From assembly GCA_902601315.1 (NCBI GenBank), contig CACKMS010000003.1, positions 62,001-126,000 on the forward strand: 64,000 nt of DNA, written 5' to 3'. The position numbers were made by a program, and so were the translations under genes. Origin of the DNA: an uncultured Pelagibacteraceae bacterium. Lineage in GTDB: Bacteria > Pseudomonadota > Alphaproteobacteria > Pelagibacterales > Pelagibacteraceae. The notes under the pieces were generated by a model. It did not search any database. It had not been told where the DNA came from and saw only the letters and a program-made list of their open reading frames with translations. Below are positions 55,170-62,800 of the stretch, piece after piece (the stretch's first letter is position 1; the number at the start of each line of letters is the position of its first letter).

Positions 55170-55496
55170 ATGAAAAAAATAATCTTAAGCCTATTTTTAA
55201 CATTAATAAGCACAAATTTATTTGCAGCACAAACTCAAATTGCCCAAGTAAATGGTATGATCTGTATTAAATGTCAAAAAATGGTAACCGAAGCATTACA
55301 AAAAGCAAGTCCAGATGCAGATATTAAAGTATCTTGGCCTGAAGGTGTTGCTGTATCTGCTTTTCAGGATAAATCAAACTTATCTGATGAGCAATACAAA
55401 GAAGCAATAGCAGGAACTGGTTTTGAAGTAATTAAAGTTGTCAGCGTTGACAAAATAGTTACTGATGCAAGTGAAGCTGTTAAAATATTAGACTAA
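55170..55496 (+). CDS. Secreted heavy-metal-associated (HMA)-like domain protein
   Basis: Signal peptide MKKIILSLFLTLISTNLFAA; CIKC metal-binding-like motif in NGMICIKCQKMVTEALQKASPDADIKVSW. Confidence 0.75.
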   Translation: MKKIILSLFLTLISTNLFAAQTQIAQVNGMICIKCQKMVTEALQKASPDADIKVSWPEGVAVSAFQDKSNLSDEQYKEAIAGTGFEVIKVVSVDKIVTDASEAVKILD

Positions 55497-55505
55497 TAAA
55501 TTTTT

Positions 55506-57734
55506 ATGACTGTAGCTGAATTACAGGCCCTGGTCTTTAAGTTACAGTCTCAATTAAATCAATTAGAATTAACTAACAAAGGTGCAAACAAAGCGCTAGA
55601 GTTCAGACTTGAGGCAGTTCTTCAAGCTAACCTAGATACATTTTGGCTTCTCATTTGTGCTATTTTAGTTTTTTTGATGCAGGCTGGCTTTATGTGTTTA
55701 GAGTCAGGTTTATCAAGGGCTAAAAGCAGTATTAACGTTGCGCTTAAAAATGTTACAGATTTTGGAATATCAGTAGCAACTTTTTGGGCATTTGGTTTTG
55801 CTTTGATGTATGGAACTAGTGTGTCGGGTTTATTTGGCTCAAAGTTTTTCTTCTTTACTACAAAAGTTGCAGGATATCAGTCATTCTTTGTATTTCAGGC
55901 TATGTTTGTTGCAACTGCTGCAACAATCGTTTCTGGTGCAGTCGCTGAAAGATTAAAATTTTTTTCATACGTAATTATTACATTTGTCACCTCAGGTATT
56001 ATTTACCCAATTGTTGGGCACTGGGTTTGGTCATTAAACTTTTCAAATCCAGACGTTAAAACAGGTTGGTTAGGAAAATTAGGTTTTATTGATTTTGCAG
56101 GGTCGAGTGTAGTGCATTCTGTTGGAGGATGGGTTGCACTTGCGGTGCTATTGATTATCGGTAATAGAACTGGAAGATTTCAAGACGGTAGGAAAAGAAC
56201 ATTTCAAGGAAGTAACACACCTCTAGCTGCACTTGGAGCTTTAATTTTATGGTTTGGTTGGTTTGGATTTAATGGCGGAGCCAATGGTGCAATGGATCTT
56301 AGAATTCCACTTATATTAATTAATACATTTCTTGCTGCCTCTGCAGGTTTAATTTTGTCTAGTGTTATGGGTATTTATGTAATGAAAAAACCTGAGCCGA
56401 TGTTCATGATTACAGGCCCAATTGCTGGTTTAGTTTCAATCACAGCATCTTGTGCTTATGTTGATCCAACTGAAGCAATTATAATTGGCGCAATAGGTGG
56501 AATAGTATCTGGATCTGGAATTTTATTGTTAGAAAAAATAAAAGTTGATGATGTAGTTAGCGCTGTTCCCGTTCATTTATTTGCAGGAACTTGGGCAACA
56601 ATAGCTGTTGCACTATTTGGTGATTTTGAGGCAATGGGAATAGAAAGATCTGTGATCGATCAATTGTATATTCAGCTTATTGGTATTGTAAGCGTTGGGG
56701 GTTTTTGTTTTATCTCAGCATTTACAATTTTTTTTATGATCAATTTATTGTTTAGGTTAAGAGTAAATAAAATTGAGGAAGATATGGGACTTAATATCTC
56801 TGAACACAACGCATCCACTGCTACTCATGACTTATTAAAAGTGTTAAACAAACAACAAGAAACTGATGATTTTAGCTTAAGAGCACCGCAAGATCCTTTT
56901 ACGGAGGCAGGGGTAGTTGCAAGTCAATACAATAATATAATGGACAAACTTGAGCAATCTGAAAGACAAAAAAATATTTGGAAAAGCAGAGTTTCTAAAG
57001 AAATTAAATTAGCAATTGACGTTCAAAAAAGATTAATGCCAAGAAGAACTATAAATCATTTTCCAATTGAGGGAATTAATATCCCAGCAAGAGAAATATC
57101 AGGTGATTTTTATGATTTTTATCCACATAATGATTTAATTTATTTCACGTTGTGTGATGTTTCTGGAAAAGGTGTAAATGCTGGAATGGTGATGGCAAGA
57201 GCTATAACTTTATTTAAAATTTATTCTAAAAATAAGTTTAAACCCAATGAAATACTTTATGAAATGAATAATGATCTTCAACAAACCAATCCAAAAGGTG
57301 TTTATGTTACAAGTATTGTAGGATCTTATAATTCCAAAACAGATATTATTGAATTATCAAACGCAGGACACCTACCAGCATTATTTAAAAAAGGCAGAGA
57401 ATTTATAGAGTACGATTCCTCATCGATGCCTCTAGGTGTAAAAAAAGCAGATAACAATAAAGAGTATAAACTTGAAACTATCAAACTAGAAGATGGAAGG
57501 TTGTATTGTTTTACAGACGGTTTTTCAGAGTGTAGAAATAAAAATGGAGATGAGATTGGAATTGATGGAGTTAAAAACCTAATTATTAATTATCAAAACA
57601 CTTCTTTAAAAAAAGAACTTTCAAAAATAATTAAAGATGTAGAATCTAAAAGCACTAAAGATAAAAATTTTGATAATGTTAATACTGATAATATTTTAGA
57701 GGACGATCTAACTATTATTGGTCTTGGCAAATAG
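55506..57734 (+). CDS. Amt ammonium transporter domain fused to SpoIIE/PP2C phosphatase domain, copy 2
   Basis: FQAMFVATAATIVSGAVAERLKF, IDFAGSSVVHSVGGW, GWFGFNGGANGAMD, AVPVHLFAGTWATIAVALF; EISGDFYDFYPHNDLIYFTLCDVSGKGVNAGMVMARA, SNAGHLPALF, FTDGFSEC, EDDLTIIGL; extra N-terminal amphipathic/coiled segment. Confidence 0.95.
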   Translation: MTVAELQALVFKLQSQLNQLELTNKGANKALEFRLEAVLQANLDTFWLLICAILVFLMQAGFMCLESGLSRAKSSINVALKNVTDFGISVATFWAFGFALMYGTSVSGLFGSKFFFFTTKVAGYQSFFVFQAMFVATAATIVSGAVAERLKFFSYVIITFVTSGIIYPIVGHWVWSLNFSNPDVKTGWLGKLGFIDFAGSSVVHSVGGWVALAVLLIIGNRTGRFQDGRKRTFQGSNTPLAALGALILWFGWFGFNGGANGAMDLRIPLILINTFLAASAGLILSSVMGIYVMKKPEPMFMITGPIAGLVSITASCAYVDPTEAIIIGAIGGIVSGSGILLLEKIKVDDVVSAVPVHLFAGTWATIAVALFGDFEAMGIERSVIDQLYIQLIGIVSVGGFCFISAFTIFFMINLLFRLRVNKIEEDMGLNISEHNASTATHDLLKVLNKQQETDDFSLRAPQDPFTEAGVVASQYNNIMDKLEQSERQKNIWKSRVSKEIKLAIDVQKRLMPRRTINHFPIEGINIPAREISGDFYDFYPHNDLIYFTLCDVSGKGVNAGMVMARAITLFKIYSKNKFKPNEILYEMNNDLQQTNPKGVYVTSIVGSYNSKTDIIELSNAGHLPALFKKGREFIEYDSSSMPLGVKKADNNKEYKLETIKLEDGRLYCFTDGFSECRNKNGDEIGIDGVKNLIINYQNTSLKKELSKIIKDVESKSTKDKNFDNVNTDNILEDDLTIIGLGK

Positions 57735-57842
57735 ACACATAGTATTTTTTTACTGAATTTAAGTAAATTCCTAGGTTGTATTTACTCAATTTGAACACTA
57801 TGTCCGGTACAATTTTAATTAAAATTTCGTAATTTTCCATTT

Positions 57843-58169
57843 GTGAAAAAATTGTATTTAGCTTTTATTTGTCTTTTTATACTTCAAGGATGTGGACCAA
57901 CAGCTTCAATAGTTGGTTCAACTATTACATTAGCACAAACTGGAAGTACATCTAGAGCAATCGTTACTTCTGGCTCTAGCTTATTTATTAAAGAGCAGAC
58001 TGGAAAACAACCTTTAGAGCACGTTGCAGATAATACAATAAATGCAGAGGTAAGAAAATGTGAAGTTTCTCATTCTGCAGAAATAAATCAAATATTCTTT
58101 ACCACTTTAGATGAATTTGATTGTGAAAAGAACTATTTAAATCAAGACAACCTCTATTATCTTAGATGA
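57843..58169 (+). CDS. Hypothetical lipoprotein (GTG start)
   Basis: LAFICLFILQGCGPTASIVGSTI lipobox LQGC. Confidence 0.6.
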   Translation: MKKLYLAFICLFILQGCGPTASIVGSTITLAQTGSTSRAIVTSGSSLFIKEQTGKQPLEHVADNTINAEVRKCEVSHSAEINQIFFTTLDEFDCEKNYLNQDNLYYLR

Positions 58170-58510
58170 TTACTGAAATAATATTTTTTGAATTTCTTTT
58201 GATCTGGTCCTATTTTTTTGTTGTTATTAAAAAAATATTTTCTTTTAACAAAAATCTTTTATTTAGTATTTTTGTCTCAAACATATCTCTACTTACATTT
58301 ATAGGAACAATTATTATGGGTTTGTTTAAGTTTGATATTATATTTGTAATTTTTTCAGTATCTTTTGTAATGATTGGCATACACTTTTTGTATGACACGA
58401 TAAGAAGAAGATACGATATTATAAGTAAAAAAAATGAAAACTTTAATAAAATTAAACCTGTATTAGACTATTCAGTGATGGCTTTAATTTTATATAAGAT
58501 TATTAATTAG
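58166..58510 (+). CDS. Hypothetical membrane protein
   Basis: Three or so hydrophobic segments; overlaps the upstream lipoprotein gene. Confidence 0.5.
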   Translation: MITEIIFFEFLLIWSYFFVVIKKIFSFNKNLLFSIFVSNISLLTFIGTIIMGLFKFDIIFVIFSVSFVMIGIHFLYDTIRRRYDIISKKNENFNKIKPVLDYSVMALILYKIIN

Positions 58511-58574
58511 ATACATTAATAACCCGCGTCAAATAATTACTATAATAATAACGTAGTAGTTTTATATTTTTATT

Positions 58575-59816
58575 GTGTCAGAAAAAACTTTAAAAATAGG
58601 TATTGTAGGGGCAGGCATTCAAGGTATATGTAATGCACTATTTTTACAAAAAAAAGGTTTTCAAGTTACACTTTTTGATAGAGATGAACCAGGTAACGCA
58701 GCCTCATATGGAAATGCGGGACATTTTTCACCTTATGCATCTGTATCATTAAATAGATCCGACATATTAGCAGATGTACCTCAAATGCTTATAAGCTCAA
58801 GAGGACCCTTAGCTTTGAAATGGAACTATGTTCCAAAAATGATGCCTTGGTTTTTAAGATTTTTAATTAATTGTAGACAAGAAAAAATGATGCATACAGC
58901 AAAATTTATGCATCAAATATTAGACCTATCTTTGCCAGCATATGATGAATTATTTGATGAAATTAATTTAGAGGGTTTAGTTGAAAGCAAAGGTATTTTG
59001 TATGTTTGGACTAATAAAAGTTTGAAAAGTAGAGAACTTGAAATTCAAATAAGAGATGAGTTAGGAGTAAAACAACAATTAGTTAATCCTAAAGAAATTC
59101 ATGACTTAGAGCCAAATTTAAAACCATTTTATGATGGTGGTGTTTTCTATGATTATGCAAGACATGCAAGAAATCCTAGAAAAATTTTACTTAAACTGTT
59201 TGAAAATTTTATTGAAAAAGGTGGAAAGTTTTTAAAATTAAATATTCAAAATATAGATTTTGATGATGAACAACCAGTCATCAGAACTGAAGCACAAAGA
59301 TTTATTTTTGATAAATTAGTGATAGCTTGTGGTGCTTTTTCAAAAAGACTTACTGATAAGCTGCATGAAAATATTCCTTTAGATACTGAGCGTGGTTATC
59401 ATGTACATTTTAAAGGTTGCGATCATTTAATTTCAAGACCTATTGTTTATGCAGATAGAGGTTTTGGTATGACACCAATGGAGCAAGGTTTAAGAGTTGT
59501 TGGAACGGTAGAATTTGGTGGATTAAAAAATCCACCTTCGAAATCTAGAATTAAAAATCTCATTTTAAATGCAAAGGACATGATTGATGGATTACCCGAA
59601 CATAAAGACGAATGGCTAGGATTTAGACCTTCATTGCCTGACTTTTTACCAGTTTTAGGGCCTTCCAAGAACTATAAAAATGTATTCTATTCTTTTGGAC
59701 ACCATCATCTTGGTTGGACGCTTGGAGCTATATCTGGCAAAATTATTTCTAAAATGATTGCAAACGAAAACACTAATCTAGATTTAAATCCCTATAAGTC
59801 AGTAAGATTTTCATAA
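58575..59816 (+). CDS. FAD-dependent D-amino-acid dehydrogenase (DadA-like)
   Basis: KIGIVGAGIQGICNALFLQKKGFQVTLFDRDEPGNAASYGNAGHFSPYA; GFRPSLPDFLPVLGPS; GHHHLGWTLGAISGKII. Confidence 0.88.
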   Translation: MSEKTLKIGIVGAGIQGICNALFLQKKGFQVTLFDRDEPGNAASYGNAGHFSPYASVSLNRSDILADVPQMLISSRGPLALKWNYVPKMMPWFLRFLINCRQEKMMHTAKFMHQILDLSLPAYDELFDEINLEGLVESKGILYVWTNKSLKSRELEIQIRDELGVKQQLVNPKEIHDLEPNLKPFYDGGVFYDYARHARNPRKILLKLFENFIEKGGKFLKLNIQNIDFDDEQPVIRTEAQRFIFDKLVIACGAFSKRLTDKLHENIPLDTERGYHVHFKGCDHLISRPIVYADRGFGMTPMEQGLRVVGTVEFGGLKNPPSKSRIKNLILNAKDMIDGLPEHKDEWLGFRPSLPDFLPVLGPSKNYKNVFYSFGHHHLGWTLGAISGKIISKMIANENTNLDLNPYKSVRFS

Positions 59817-59891
59817 AAAAAATAATCATTTTGAGTTTTTTTCTATGAAATCTATTTAATGTAATGAATATTTGATATATTTTTACTGTAA

Positions 59892-62800
59892 ATGTTTAAA
59901 GTAATTTATTTTATAGTCCTCTCAATTTTTTTTACAAATTCAACATTTGCGAAACCTTTACCTCCAGGGACTGGAAGCACACTTCCTGCAAATATTTTAT
60001 TTATGGTTGATGGATCTCAAAGTATGAGTAATGCAGCAAATGGAAACAAAACGACTGAAATGAGACCACCAACTGAAGTGGTACATATTTTCCCATCAAA
60101 AAAGATAACAAATATAACCAAGTCAAATCCTGCTGTAGTTACGGCATCATCACATGGTTATTCAAATGGTGATGAAGTATGGATTAGTCATGTTGTTGGA
60201 AATACAGATCCTCCTAATAATAATTTAATTTCTTTAGAAACTCTTGTAAATAATAAAAAATTTACAATAGCAAACGTAACTACAAATACTTTTGAATTAC
60301 AAAGCGTAGATAGTAGTGCATATGCTGAATACGATTCTGGTGGTGCTGTAGCAACGGCAAGTGTCGGAAATCATATAGTTTCTTCAATTGATGTTGGTGG
60401 ATATTATCATTGGGATGCTGATAACAGCACCAGGATTTCTATCCCAACTGTATTTGCAGGGCAATCGGGGAGAATTCATGCGAGGAAAGAATTGGCTTAC
60501 CCAGTAAACATGGAATATCATGCAGCCTCTAAAAGAATTTATACATTATCAGACCACAGAGGTCGCAAAAATTTTGGTAAACAGAGCGGTATAGATTGTA
60601 GGGCAGGAGGTTTTACTATTGCCGCTATAGATACTACCATAAATGATGGTGAGCACAAGAATGATAGAGGACAAAGTAACAAAAAAAACCATAAATCTTT
60701 TACTTATCTTAATGTATTTCATGCAGGAGGAGGTGGAAAAGTTAAAGGATTTTTTGATTGCGCGTCAGGATGGCAAGATTATTGGAAACCAGGAACTGGA
60801 AATAATGCACCAGGAAATGAAGGAATGGTTATGCTAGGTTCAACAGCCATATCCATTCATAATAACAAACTATATATAATTACTGGAGAAATACCTGGTT
60901 TAAATCAAGACATAGGTGGCATGTATGTTGTTGATTTAGCAAATGCTGATCAATATGGATTTAGTTCAGAACAACGAGTTTGCACTAATAGTTTACCTCA
61001 TTACAAATATTATAATGAGGCTATTGATGTAGTTACAGAAAATATAGGAGGTACTAATAAAACATTTATTTATAGTAAAGATAATACAAAGCATTTAACA
61101 ACTAATGATGCAGGTTTACCAAAAATTTGGAAAGCTGAAATTGGTAGTAACGGATGTATTGTTGATGGCACATCAAAAAAAATAGTTACCACTGACCGAT
61201 GCGGTCTTGGCCAAGGAAATAGCATAGTTGCAAAAGATAAAAAAATATACACAACTGGATTTTATAATCATCAAGTTTGTATGTATCAGTCTAATTATAG
61301 CTCTACAGGAGCTACCACAGCAGCTACCCATCTAAAAACTGTAGGCGAAAATGATGCTCTTACAGCCAATAGTTCATCAGATCCAAATCTTTATTTACAT
61401 CATCCAATGGGAATAGATTTTGGTGCTCCAGGCACAGCTGATAAAGATACTTTGTTTGTAGTAAGCAAAAGTAGATTAGAAATTGCAATGCTCAATGATG
61501 ATCTTTCCTATAAAAGTCATTTTGGTGACTCTGGAGTTTCTTTATTAACAGGCGCGCAAGAGGCTATTAAAAATGTATTAAGCGATTCTGCTACCTTGCA
61601 ACAAGCTAATTTCGGAGTAATGTTTTGGAATACTAATGACGGAAATTACAATGGTTTTGCAAGAGGATCAGATGGAAATTTTGATCATTCAAAATCGTAT
61701 GTTTCTGGAACTAAACTTTGTGCTGACCATCAAGTTTGCATGAATGTAGGTATTAACCCTAAAGGAGCAGAGCAGATAAAGAACTATTTTAATGAAGATA
61801 GATTAGAATTACAATTTCAAACAAAAACTACAGGTTTAAGAAAAGTATTAAGTAGATACTTTAATACAAGCTTAACCGTCGGTCAGATACCACAAAGCGC
61901 ATATAATGAAACATTTAAAAATTGTCAAACTACTGCATTAATTTTAATAGGTGATGGAGAATTTAAAGATAACCCTGGTCAATTTAGGGATACAAAAGCT
62001 TTAATTAAACAATTGTATGATGATAAGGGCATTATTACATATAGTGTTGGTTATGGAGCTGAAATTGCGGGTAAACCACAAACTCATGAACATGTTAAAC
62101 AATTTATTGAATTTGCTGAAGCTGGCGGAACACATGATGATGCAGCAGGTAAAGTTGGATATTATGCAGCTTTAAGACCTGCGGATTTAAAAACTGTTAC
62201 AGATCAAATTGTTCAAAGTATAATTTCAAAAAAAGTAGTATTTTCTGCTCCAAATATTTCAAGTGAGATAGAAGAGGCTGGTGAACTTTATCAAGCAAAA
62301 TTTCAAAACCGTACTGGTCAAGAGTGGTTTGGCACAATAATAAAAACTAAGTTAGTCAATGGTGAAGCGAGCACTACCAATCAAGTATGGGATGCAAATG
62401 AAGAAATGAAAAATCCTAACAGAAGAAATATATGGACAGCTTTACCAGTAGCAGGACAACAAGATATAAATAATTTTCGGGCAGATGATGCAACCAACTT
62501 AAATTTAATAAAAAATCTTTTTAACACTGGAAGCTATCCAATTGTTGATTATCATCGTCAAACACAAAGTACATCCTCTTTCCCTGGTAGTACAAGATGC
62601 AGTATTACTGAACATGGAAGTGATAAGGGCACATTAGATGGATATGTTGGAGATGAGGATAAAGGTTTAATTAATTTTATTAGAGGTGAAGATTATTTTG
62701 ATTACGATGGCGATTGTAATTTAACTGAAAATAGACAACGACCTGTGTACAAAGAGGATGGAACAATTGATCAGTCAGCAGGTCAAATTGATTCTTATTT

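Noticed and set aside
60643-60837. 64-aa plus-strand ORF and the 61070-61252 minus-strand ORF
   Set aside because: Both lie inside the second PilY1-like frame, which the ORF track omits because it lacks an in-window stop
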